Of a DNA stretch of 37,460 nt, positions 7,303-15,552 are shown piece after piece. The stretch spans positions 1-37,460 of the forward strand of contig JADIYN010000055.1 in assembly GCA_016705335.1 (NCBI GenBank), written 5' to 3'. The notes beneath the pieces were generated by a model. That model was given only the letters and a program-made list of their open reading frames with translations. It was not told the origin of the DNA and searched no databases. The translations under genes and the position numbers were made by a program. The first letter of the stretch is position 1. Every line of letters starts with the position of its first letter. Source of the stretch: Draconibacterium sp. GTDB lineage: Bacteria; Bacteroidota; Bacteroidia; Bacteroidales; Prolixibacteraceae.

Positions 7303-8766
7303 ATGACAAATCAAAACAGTACCACAATTAAATTCTACAAAGAAGAGCAAATCCCGGTTGAATTACATAAAGTAAGGGTAGTACAAAAACTCTTTTTGAG
7401 ACCAATTGACGAACGTGCAAAAGCAATGGAAGCTGCCGGATTCAACACATTTCTTTTAGACACCAGCAATGTATTTCTTGATATGTTGACCGACTCGGGC
7501 ACCAATGCCATGAGCGACAACCAAATTGCATCAATGCACCAGGCTGATGACGCTTATGCAGGTTCGCAAAGTTTTTACCGCATGGAAAAAGCTGTTCGTG
7601 ATGTTTTTGGCAAACACTATGTTATGCCGGTTCACCAGGGACGCGCAGCAGAAAATATCATTTCGCAGGTATTTATCAAAAAAGGCGATGTAATTCCGAT
7701 GAATTACCACTTTACCACTACCAAGGAACATATGATGATAAACGGTGGTACGGTTTTGGAAATTTATACAGACAAAGCGCTGAATATTAAAAGTAGTGAA
7801 CCATTTAAAGGAAACATTGATATTGATAAATTGAAAGCAGTATTTGCTGAATATGGTGCTGAACGCGTAGCATTTGTGCGGATGGAAGCTTCGACCAACT
7901 TAATTGGCGGACAACCATTTTCGATGCAAAATATGCGCGACGTTAAAAAAGTTTGCGACGAAAATGGAACAATGATGGTACTTGATGCCAGTTTGATTGG
8001 CGAAAATGCATACATGATTAAAAAACGTGAACCTGAATTTGCTAATGCTCAAATTAAAGATATCCTCAATGAAATGTGTGGCTATGCCGACATGGTTTAT
8101 TTTTCGAGCCGAAAAGTTAGTTCAACCCGTGGTGGTGGTATTTGCACAAACAGCAAAGATTTGTACCTGAAAATGAGAGATTTGCTTGTGTTATTCGAAG
8201 GTTTTACAACTTACGGAGGTATGTCAACCCGTGAAATTGAAGCACTTGCAGTTGGTATGTACGAAACCTGCGATGACACAGTAATAAGTCAATCGCCTTC
8301 ATTTATTGAATATGCAGTGAATTCGCTGGATGCAGTTGGAATTCCTGTTATTACACCTGCAGGAGCATTGGGATGTCATATCGATGCGATGGGTTTCATT
8401 CCACAAGTTCCGCAGCAACAATATCCGGCAGGAGCACTTGCAGCAGCTTTGTTTATCGTTTCCGGAATCCGTGGAATGGAAAGGGGAACAATTTCAAGTA
8501 TCCGCGATGAAAATGGCAATGATATTCTTGCTGACGTTGAGTTGCTTCGTTTAGCTTTTCCAAGAAGGGTTTTCACACTTTCACAAACCAAATTTGTAAT
8601 AGACAGAGTGAAATGGCTCTATGATAACAGGGAATTGATTGGTGGACTGGAATGGGTTGAAGAACCCCCACTCCTTCGTTTCTTTATGGGCCGGTTAAAA
8701 CCTGTTGGAAACTGGACAGAGAAATTAATTGCCAAATTCAAAGCCGATTTTGGAGATTCATTGTAA
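7303..8766 (+). CDS. Tryptophanase / tyrosine phenol-lyase family enzyme
   Basis: A 487-residue PLP-dependent beta-eliminating lyase, a family that splits tryptophan to indole or tyrosine to phenol plus pyruvate and ammonia. ATG 7303 is chosen over the upstream TTG 7264 because the latter lies within the promoter. Visible landmarks are LLTDSGTNAMSD-type text near 62-73 (here MLTDSGTNAMSD), ADDAYAGS with Tyr85, HQGRAAEN, FTTTKEH (residues 137-143), GGQPFSM, Asp228 in LDAS, the PLP lysine Lys271 in SSRKVSSTRGGG, and C-terminal LLRFFMGR. Arg394 in GMERG corresponds to the tyrosine phenol-lyase substrate Arg, where tryptophanases usually have a non-basic residue. In contrast, the Arg that follows the Asp motif in both classical enzymes is Leu231, and the usual GGHA segment reads GALG. 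A TPL-like or divergent specificity is therefore possible. A strong terminator follows. Confidence 0.88.
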   Translation: MTNQNSTTIKFYKEEQIPVELHKVRVVQKLFLRPIDERAKAMEAAGFNTFLLDTSNVFLDMLTDSGTNAMSDNQIASMHQADDAYAGSQSFYRMEKAVRDVFGKHYVMPVHQGRAAENIISQVFIKKGDVIPMNYHFTTTKEHMMINGGTVLEIYTDKALNIKSSEPFKGNIDIDKLKAVFAEYGAERVAFVRMEASTNLIGGQPFSMQNMRDVKKVCDENGTMMVLDASLIGENAYMIKKREPEFANAQIKDILNEMCGYADMVYFSSRKVSSTRGGGICTNSKDLYLKMRDLLVLFEGFTTYGGMSTREIEALAVGMYETCDDTVISQSPSFIEYAVNSLDAVGIPVITPAGALGCHIDAMGFIPQVPQQQYPAGALAAALFIVSGIRGMERGTISSIRDENGNDILADVELLRLAFPRRVFTLSQTKFVIDRVKWLYDNRELIGGLEWVEEPPLLRFFMGRLKPVGNWTEKLIAKFKADFGDSL

Positions 8767-8820
8767 ATTAGATAGAAAGAACAGAGCATCAGGTATTGAG
8801 ACTTTGTTGTAAAAAATATT

Positions 8821-8850
8821 AAAAAGGGAATCAGTTTTGGTTCCCTTTTT
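8821..8850. terminator. Strong bidirectional terminator hairpin
   Basis: AAAAAGGGAA and TTCCCTTTTT form a perfect ten-base-pair stem around a ten-base loop, located 55 bases after the lyase gene. Confidence 0.9.
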
Positions 8851-8872
8851 ATTTGTCGAATTTTTATTTTCC

Positions 8873-8905
8873 ACTTTAAACTTTCATCTTTAAACTTTAA
8901 ACTTA
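8873..8905. repeat. CTTTAAA-type low-complexity repeat
   Basis: Three near-copies of (A)CTTTAAA or CTTT(C/A) units lie just before the class V aminotransferase start codon. A similar stretch occurs at 13089-13120. Confidence 0.6.
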
Positions 8906-8910
8906 GTATT

Positions 8911-10026
8911 ATGACTGATTGGAAAAAAGTCCGCGAAGAATTCCCTGTTTGTAAAAAATATGTTTATCTGAACCCAGCCGGGGGTTCGCCGGTTTCGCAA
9001 AGCGCTGCCACCGAAGGGAAAAGGTTTTACGATGAAATGCTTGAATTTGGTGACACTTACTGGGAAACATGGCTCGCACGAACTGAAGAAGTCAGGAATT
9101 CACTGGCTGAATTCATTGGTGCTGAGCGCGAAGAAATTGGGTTCACAACAAATACTTCGCATGGAATGAATTTGGTTGCTCAAATGCTGAAAGATAAAGG
9201 GACTGTACTAACTATGCGCGATGAATTTCCATCAACTACATTTCCATGGATTAATCAAAAAACTGAAATTAAATTCGTTGAACCGACAAATTATGGCTAT
9301 TCAATCGATGACATCAAAAAAAACCTGACTCCTGATATAAAAATACTTATTACAAGCTATGTACAATATTGCACAGGTTACAGGCAGGATCTGGAAAAAC
9401 TTGGAAAATTCTGTGGAGAAAACCATTTGATTTTTGTTGTTAACGCAACCCAGGCGCTTGGCATTTTCCCGGTTGATGTAAAAAAATGCAATATTGATTT
9501 TCTGATGTTTACCGGGTTGAAATGGGCAACCGCAGGTTATGGAATTGGCGGATTGTATGTAAACAAAAAATGGCTTGCTCCCGACAATTTCCCGTTTGCA
9601 GGTTGGCGAAGTGTTCAAACACCCGGAAAAATGGATAACCTCGATTTGGATTTAAAAAACGAAGCTTCTGTAATCGAATCAGGATGCCCACACTTTCCAA
9701 ATATTTTTGCACTGGGTGGAGCTTTAAACATGTTCAAAAAAATCGGGGCCGAAAATGTAATGAACAGGGTACTTTTTCTAAATCGTTTAATAGAAGCAAA
9801 ACTTCGTGAAATAGGAATAGAAATTATTGTTCAGAAAGAAGATAAACATCGGTCGGGAATACTGATTGCAAAAATTCAAAATCCAAAATATGTTGTCGAT
9901 GAACTTTTCAAAAAAAATATCATTGTTTCAGCAAGGGGCGAAGGAATGCGTGTTTCAGCAAGTATTTTTAACAATGAGGAAGATGTTGAAGAACTAATTA
10001 AGCAACTAAAAGAAATCCTAAAATAA
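8911..10026 (+). CDS. Aminotransferase class V-fold PLP enzyme
   Basis: A 371-residue cytosolic PLP enzyme of the cysteine desulfurase-like class V fold. Visible are YLNPAGGSP (residues 19-27), TNTSHGMN (cofactor phosphate/ring region), the strand VVNATQALG (176-184) and the Schiff-base lysine Lys204 in TGLKWATAGYGIGG. The residue expected to bond the pyridine nitrogen is Asn178 rather than Asp; Gln181 is kept. No cysteine lies in a mobile active-site loop as in IscS/SufS, so sulfur transfer is not supported; lyase, epimerase or transaminase roles are all possible. It stands alone between the terminator at 8821 and a 272-base gap. No frameshift is present. Family call sure, substrate unknown. 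Confidence 0.85.
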   Translation: MTDWKKVREEFPVCKKYVYLNPAGGSPVSQSAATEGKRFYDEMLEFGDTYWETWLARTEEVRNSLAEFIGAEREEIGFTTNTSHGMNLVAQMLKDKGTVLTMRDEFPSTTFPWINQKTEIKFVEPTNYGYSIDDIKKNLTPDIKILITSYVQYCTGYRQDLEKLGKFCGENHLIFVVNATQALGIFPVDVKKCNIDFLMFTGLKWATAGYGIGGLYVNKKWLAPDNFPFAGWRSVQTPGKMDNLDLDLKNEASVIESGCPHFPNIFALGGALNMFKKIGAENVMNRVLFLNRLIEAKLREIGIEIIVQKEDKHRSGILIAKIQNPKYVVDELFKKNIIVSARGEGMRVSASIFNNEEDVEELIKQLKEILK

Positions 10027-10201
10027 TTCAGATTTTTATATTCTCTTTTTTCCTATTTCGAAACAAATCCTGTTACATATTAAACAAAATGTATGACCTT
10101 TGCTTAATCGATATTCAGAGAAAAATGTTTATTTCGCAAAAATGTTTAAAACCTTGAATTGACAATTAAATTTATTTTAAGTAAATTGTACCTTTATGTA
10201 T

Positions 10202-10209
10202 TATTTTTG
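10202..10209 (+). promoter_or_regulatory. Possible -7 box (TATTTTTG) for the barrel protein
   Basis: Matches TAnnTTTG, 89 bases before ATG 10299. The nearest upstream TTG (10186-10188) is only 13 bases away, so support is modest. Confidence 0.4.
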
Positions 10210-10298
10210 AAAGAGATTTTCTGATTGAAAAGTAGGTTTAACTAACAAAAAAATGGATTTAAAAATAATTCTTAATAAACAATTAAAATTTCAACATT

Positions 10299-10829
10299 AT
10301 GAAAAACAAAATTTTCGTTTCAGTCTTTATTCTTTTTTTTATTGTATCAACAAACAGCTTTGCACAGTTTAATCCTTACACGGATAATTCGAAACTGGTA
10401 ACAGTTGGATTTGGTGCTTCAGGTTGGGGTATTCCTCTTTTTGTACGTTATGAGATGGCGGTTGCTGATAATATTACAGTTGGAGGCGATTTTTCGTTCC
10501 AGTCAAAATCAGAAAAATATGGATCTTACAAATGGAACCACACCATTGTTGGTTTAAATGGAAGAGGAAGTTACCACTTTAATGAACTTTTAAATGCACC
10601 TGATGAATGGGATTTTTATGCAGGTGCTACATTGGGATACTATATCTGGAATACAAAATATGATGGAAGTGGAAGTTTTGATTATACTGGTTCCGGAAAC
10701 GGTGGATTTAGTTTAGGTGCCCACGTTGGCGCGAGGTATTTTATTGACGAAAAACTGGGAATAACAGCTGAAGCTGGTGGTGGTTCTGTATTGACCGGAG
10801 GTACAATTGGCGTTACATTCCTGTTTTAA
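10299..10829 (+). CDS. Small outer-membrane beta-barrel protein
   Basis: 176 residues with a Sec signal peptide (MKNKIFVSVFILFFIVSTNS, cleaved near FAQ) followed by alternating aromatic and hydrophobic strands typical of an eight-stranded barrel: VTVGFGASGW, LFVRYEMAVADNITVGGDFS, HTIVGLNGRGSYHF, DFYAGATLGYYIW, GFSLGAHVGARYFI, LGITAEAGGG and GTIGVTFLF. The C-terminal Phe is the usual BAM recognition residue. Its function is unknown; such proteins are annotated as outer membrane beta-barrel or OmpW/OmpX-like porin family. It is a single gene with a following terminator hairpin. Confidence 0.85.
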   Translation: MKNKIFVSVFILFFIVSTNSFAQFNPYTDNSKLVTVGFGASGWGIPLFVRYEMAVADNITVGGDFSFQSKSEKYGSYKWNHTIVGLNGRGSYHFNELLNAPDEWDFYAGATLGYYIWNTKYDGSGSFDYTGSGNGGFSLGAHVGARYFIDEKLGITAEAGGGSVLTGGTIGVTFLF

Positions 10830-10862
10830 GAAATTATAAGCTATTTCTTAGTTACATTACTG

Positions 10863-10916
10863 AAATACTGTGCAAAACACAATGAATAAAAGGTGTTTTT
10901 GTACAGTATTTTTTAT
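10863..10916 (+). terminator. Long terminator hairpin after the barrel gene
   Basis: The arms at 10863-10880 and 10893-10911 pair over about 17 positions with one or two mismatches or bulges (AAATACTGTGCAAAACAC against GTGTTTTTGTACAGTATTT), followed by T. Confidence 0.8.
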
Positions 10917-11078
10917 GAAATGTAAAACGAAAAGTTTACTAGTGTAAAACATTAATATAAATTTACTATTATGTTTTGAAGATTAATCAAATGTGAGGTT
11001 AAAACATTAACCTTCAGAAATCGTTTTAACGAAGAAACCATTTCGAAGCATTAGTTTCAAAATTTAAAATATTGGTTA

Positions 11079-11846
11079 ATGAAAACACAATCTATTCTCT
11101 TTCTAATTCTGGTTGCAACATTCGGTTTTATTTCGTGCAACACTTCCAAAAAAACCGCTAGCGAAAAAGAACTAACTATTGCCGACAATAGTATGACTTC
11201 AATTGACTGGCCCGGCTCATATCAGGGAATATTACCCTGTGCCGATTGCGAAGGAATTAAAACCCGGTTGGTTTTAAACAAAGATTTAACTTATAGTCTG
11301 AAAACAAGTTATCTGGGAAAAGAAGATAATATTTTTGAAACCAAAGGTACTTTTACATGGGATAAAAGTGGCAGCAAAATAACACTTGACAACCCGGAAA
11401 AACAGGTTTATCAGGTTGGCGAAAACAAATTGTTCCACCTCGACAAAAGCGGAAACCGTATAACAGGAGATTTGGCCAACAACTATATTATGGAAAAAGA
11501 AAACATTGAAATCACCAATAAATACTGGAAATTAACAGAGTTGAACGGCAAAACTGTGAAAACTAAAAAAGACGCATTTATTAAATTACTTCCGGATGAC
11601 AATCATTTTACAGGAAACAGTAGTTGCAATGTGCTGAATGGTAGTTTCGAAATGGCAAATACAAACAGTATTACTTTCTCTAAAATACTAATGACAAAAA
11701 TGGCCTGCATAGATGATAATATTGAGTCAGAATTTGTTGGTGTTTTTGAGGAAATAACCAATTATACCGCTACCTCCGAAGAACTAACTTTGAAAGATGC
11801 TACCGGTAATGTGAAAGCAAAATTCGAGTCTGATTATTTTAAGTAA
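11079..11846 (+). CDS. NlpE-domain and META-domain lipoprotein
   Basis: 255 residues. A lipoprotein signal with Cys20 (LVATFGFISC) is followed by an NlpE N-terminal domain (SIDWPGSYQGILPCADCEGI, with CXXC Cys54/Cys57; about residues 42-145). From about residue 150 a META/HslJ-type domain follows (KYWKLTELNGKTV, GNSSCNVLNGSFEM, ILMTKMACIDDNIESEF, LTLKDATGNV). In enterobacteria NlpE senses surface and envelope stress and was linked to copper, while HslJ is a heat-inducible outer-membrane protein. This fusion is common in Bacteroidota and its role is not established. The frame is intact. Confidence 0.88.
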   Translation: MKTQSILFLILVATFGFISCNTSKKTASEKELTIADNSMTSIDWPGSYQGILPCADCEGIKTRLVLNKDLTYSLKTSYLGKEDNIFETKGTFTWDKSGSKITLDNPEKQVYQVGENKLFHLDKSGNRITGDLANNYIMEKENIEITNKYWKLTELNGKTVKTKKDAFIKLLPDDNHFTGNSSCNVLNGSFEMANTNSITFSKILMTKMACIDDNIESEFVGVFEEITNYTATSEELTLKDATGNVKAKFESDYFK

Positions 11847-11864
11847 TGTATTCGTTACTGAATT

Positions 11865-13067
11865 TCAATCGGTTTTATTGAAATAAAAATACCTGATAAT
11901 ACATTTTGTACCAGTGCTTTTCGAATTTTTTTCATCAGTAAGTCTGATCTGGAGTGTGTGTTTTTTGTTTTTTAAGCCCGAATCTAAAGTATAATACCAA
12001 GGCAGGTAAAGACTTTGACTCCATTCAGTAAATAAATCCTGTTTTTTCCAATCCGAATTATCAACACTATATTCAATTATTCCGGCATCAGGACCGGCAG
12101 CTACAGCAATACCAACCGCATTTCCCTTTAAATTGAAATTTGACGATTTTACCCGGAAAATCTCCCACAAGCATTGGCACATCAACATAATTTGAACGCG
12201 TTCCTTTTCCGTTTTCAGGTTTCCAGTTTTTAACAAATTCCCATCCTTTTATTTGTTTCGGAGGTTTTGGTTCAACCAAAATACCGTTCGAATAGGAGTA
12301 TTTATCAAGTGCCGCGGGTATTTCAGAAGTTATTGATTTTCCATTAACCGGGTCATAAACAAATGAATAGTCAAGAAATTGTTTTATCGAACTGAAATAA
12401 ATGTTTTGCCCAAATGGTGAAGGGTGCAAATCCTTAAAATCATTTTCCCAGTCAAATTCTCCCGCGTCCATCCGACCGGTTACTTCTTTTGCCAGATTAA
12501 TTGTTGAAATATTGTAATGTTCGGCTACTTTTTCGTGCAGTTGAATGACTTCCGGGATTTTGCCATTTCTGTAAATTTCTATTTTACCTGGATCCACAAA
12601 GTGCATAATAACAATATCACACAGCGAATTTGCAGTTTTCGCATGTCGCACTATGCCTTCCATTCCCCGAATTATCGCTTTTGGTTCAGTTTTATTTGTA
12701 TCATCGTTTACAGCAGCTTCTAAAAACAGCAAATCCACTTTCCCGTTTTTTAAAACATCGCGTTCAAACCTGAAAGCGCCTGGCGTTGAACCCATTGAAG
12801 GTATTCCGGCATTTATAAAATCGAAATCAGTTTCGGGAAATTCCTGTTGAAAATACTGACATATTGAATCGCGCCAGCCGGAATTGTATGTTATTGAACC
12901 GCCCAGGAAAACTACTCTCCCAATTTTTTCTTTTTCAAACTTGATGGCTGAGTTTATTTAAATTTCCACGAATTGTGTGATAACTTTTTGAATCAATTTT
13001 TTGTGCATTGGAAAAAGAAATCATACTAAAGAATAAAACTGAGAAAAAACAAAATATAACATTTCAT
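11865..13067 (-). CDS. SGNH/GDSL-like hydrolase, probable carbohydrate esterase (frameshifted)
   Basis: A secreted hydrolase of about 400 residues, read in four pieces. It starts at ATG 13067 with a hydrophobic signal (MKCYILFFLSFIL...ISFSNAQ), shifts near 13030, near 12955 and near 12150, and ends at 11865. SGNH blocks are visible: GRVVFLGGSIT (Ser nucleophile), AAVNDDT (Asn block) and DLHPSPFG (Asp/His pair). The C-terminal 90 residues (VAAGPDAGIIEYSVDNSDW...) look like a beta-sandwich seen behind CE-type acetylxylan or similar deacetylases. It probably removes acyl groups from glycans in the periplasm. Because the pieces join into one coherent protein, sequencing indels are more likely than decay. 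Confidence 0.72.
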
Positions 13068-13088
13068 TTTAACTTGAATAATTGAATG

Positions 13089-13120
13089 CTTTAAACTTTG
13101 AACTCCTGAACTTTAAACTC
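13089..13120. repeat. CTTTAAACTTTGAAC-type low-complexity repeat
   Basis: Repeated CTTTAAAC / CTTTGAAC units in the gap between the SGNH hydrolase and the nitroreductase, like those at 8873-8905. Confidence 0.55.
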
Positions 13121-13690
13121 TACTCACTCCATTCCACTTTTAAGGCGATGTCGCCTCTTCCCGGCGAAGGGTAATCCATTGCAATGTGACCAATATAAAA
13201 AAATCCAAGCAATTTTTGCCGGGCTGAATTCCAACAATATCATTTAAAAAGGCAAAAATTCAGGTGTTGCCCAAAATGCACCTAAATCTAAATCAGTGGC
13301 TGTTAACCACATATTTTGTACAGCCATTGAAACTGCTGCAATTTCCTGCCATTCAGGAACACGCTCCGCTGCATCGCGTTCAAAAATTATGGCTATAGCA
13401 ACCGGAACACTTTCAATACTTGATTTGAACTTATCTACTTTTTGTGAATTAAGGGATTCGCCTGACTCAATTTTATTAATCAAAAGAGAATAAATTTCGT
13501 TGGAAAGTTTTTGTTTAGACTTGCCTGTATAAACTTTAAAACGCCAGGGTTCGGTATTTTTGTGGTTTGGTGCCCAATTGGCATTTTCCAGAATTCGTTG
13601 AATTACCACTTTTGATACTTCCTTCTTTGAAAGGAATTTCGGTGGTGTCGCCCTTCTGCTTTTTATAACATCGCTGATATTTTTATTCAT
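13120..13690 (-). CDS. Nitroreductase-family FMN oxidoreductase (frameshifted near C-terminus)
   Basis: From ATG 13690 the protein reads MNKNISDVIKSRRATPPKF, then ANWAPNHKNTEPWRFKVYTG (the FMN-binding RRS/R and NH.NTEPWRF text of nitroreductases), and AVQNMWLTATDLDLGAFWATP. The open frame stops at 13244, but shifts near 13250 and 13200 extend it through NDIVGIQPGKNCLGFFYIGH and MDYPSPGRGDIALKVEWSE to a stop at 13120. The GFFYIGH strand and the closing W-x-E are what the family shows at its end. Full length is about 189 residues. The enzyme would reduce nitro or quinone compounds with NAD(P)H in the cytosol; the physiological substrate is unknown. Confidence 0.8.
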
Positions 13691-13801
13691 TTTCCTGACA
13701 ATAAGTATTCTTAAAAACGAACCTGGTTAAAACAAGCTGATTTTTCAAAGTTAAAGAAACTAATTTCGCAAAAAATAATTTTTCTGTTAAGAAAATCAAC
13801 T

Positions 13802-13830
13802 AAAAAAAAACGGCGATCAAAAATCGCCGT
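13802..13830 (-). terminator. Terminator of the arginine decarboxylase gene
   Basis: On the minus strand, ACGGCGAT-TTTTG-ATCGCCGT forms a perfect eight-base-pair stem followed by nine T, 22 bases after the stop codon. Confidence 0.93.
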
Positions 13831-13851
13831 CAATTTGTATTTTTTTAAGAT

Positions 13852-15258
13852 CTATTTCTCGTAACCCAATATTTTAAACATGTCAACTGCTGATTGTTCG
13901 TTTCGATAAACGTAATCAACTATGTTTCCCTTGTCATCACGATCGATAATTACATGTTTTGGTGAAGGTATCAAACAATGTTTTATACCACCGTAACCGC
14001 TGATTGCATCCTGATAAGCACCTGTGTGAAAAAATCCCAGATACAGAGGCTCTTCATCTTCTTCGGGATAGGCAGGCAATAATACTTCCTGGTTCAAATC
14101 TTCAGAGTTGTAATAATCGGAATGATCGCAACTTATTCCTCCAATATTTACCCGTTTATATTCATTGTTCCATTTGTTGATGGGCAACAAAATAAACTTT
14201 TCGAATATCGACCAGGCATCCGGGATTGTGTTCATCAAACTGTTATTTACAATGTACCAGCTTTCGGTATCGTTTTGCTGTTTTTGTTCCAAAACTTCAA
14301 AAATTATTGCACCGCTTTCACCTACAGTATATTTCCCAAACTCGGTATAAATATCAGGTTCCTTAACTTTTTCAACCGCACATGTATCTTTAATTGCAGA
14401 AACAATTTCGTTAATCATGTATTCATAGTTGTATTCAAATCCGAGATGATTCCTGATTGGAAATCCACCGCCAAGATTAAACGAATCGAGTGTATCACAT
14501 TGCTTTTTCAAATCAATATACAGTTTCATTGCTTTCTGAAATTCTCCCCAGTAATACAAACTGTCTTTGATTCCTGAATCGACAAAAAAGTGAAGCATTT
14601 TTAATTCGAGATTTTCTTTCACCTTAATGTTTTCCATATAAAACTTCAGAATATCATTGTGTCTGATTCCCAAACGCGAAGTATAATAAGAAGATTGAGA
14701 CTCCTCGTTGATTGCCATTCGGATTCCAATTTTAATCTTTACACCGTTTGACAGCTTTTCTATCCGTTTTAACTCGTTGATACTATCAAGTACAATAATA
14801 TTATTTCGAAACCCTATTTCCTGAAGATTAAGAATTTTTGCCAAATATTCATCGGTTTTGTATCCATTATGGACAATGACCCGGTTTTTGTCGATTTTTT
14901 TATCGCGGTAAAGGCTCAAAATTAAATCAATGTCATAAGCCGATGACGTTTCAAGGTTTACATTTTGCTTTAATGCTTCATTTATTACATGCGAAAAGTG
15001 ATTACACTTTGTACAGTAACAATAATAATAGTTCCCCTTGTAATTGTTCTTTTTAATTGCCTTGTTGAAAAGATTACGCGCCTTTTTTATTTGATCGCCT
15101 ATTTTTGGAAGGTAAATAAACCGGAATGGTGTTCCATATTTTTTTATCAGATATTTTAAAGAGATTCCATGAAATGTTAGCGTGTTATCTCTTAAATCGA
15201 AGCCTTCCTGTGGAAAGTAATAACTTTGTTCGATCAAATCAAAATAGGTATTTTTCAT
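13852..15258 (-). CDS. Arginine decarboxylase, short fold-III (alanine racemase-fold) type
   Basis: 468 residues, matching the short arginine decarboxylase of Bacteroidota (about 460 residues) rather than the 630-residue SpeA. The PLP lysine is Lys84 in YYYCYCTKCNH. Further landmarks are the TSRLGIRHNDI strand, LKMLHFFVDSGI, the phosphate-binding NLGGGFPIRN, EFGKYTVGESG, ISCDHSDYYNSED (the C-x-S-x-D-type active-site loop) and HTGAYQDAISGYGGIKHCL. It converts arginine to agmatine, the first step to putrescine. It diverges from the carboxyspermidine genes at 15.5-18 kb, which use the putrescine made. The strictly arginine specificity is taken from family annotation; a diaminopimelate or other amino-acid decarboxylase is less likely given length and neighbours. 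Confidence 0.85.
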   Translation of the reverse strand: MKNTYFDLIEQSYYFPQEGFDLRDNTLTFHGISLKYLIKKYGTPFRFIYLPKIGDQIKKARNLFNKAIKKNNYKGNYYYCYCTKCNHFSHVINEALKQNVNLETSSAYDIDLILSLYRDKKIDKNRVIVHNGYKTDEYLAKILNLQEIGFRNNIIVLDSINELKRIEKLSNGVKIKIGIRMAINEESQSSYYTSRLGIRHNDILKFYMENIKVKENLELKMLHFFVDSGIKDSLYYWGEFQKAMKLYIDLKKQCDTLDSFNLGGGFPIRNHLGFEYNYEYMINEIVSAIKDTCAVEKVKEPDIYTEFGKYTVGESGAIIFEVLEQKQQNDTESWYIVNNSLMNTIPDAWSIFEKFILLPINKWNNEYKRVNIGGISCDHSDYYNSEDLNQEVLLPAYPEEDEEPLYLGFFHTGAYQDAISGYGGIKHCLIPSPKHVIIDRDDKGNIVDYVYRNEQSAVDMFKILGYEK

Positions 15259-15552
15259 TACGTAATCATAAAAAATTATTGGTATTTATATTATCGACAA
15301 ATTAAACTATTTTTTCTGAAAGATTGGGAAAGAATTTTCAAAAGGACATCAATCCGGTCAATAAAATCATATGCGGTGAATGTATTTTTCATATGAATTG
15401 CATTCAATGATATATTCAAAATACCATTTATGAATTTATAAATTCATTAAAAAATGCGTAATTTGCTTTTCTGTTTTACAGGTTTTAATAAAACAAAATA
15501 GATTTTAAAGTTTCGAAAAAAATCAGAAAAAAATAAATACAAGTCAGAAAAA

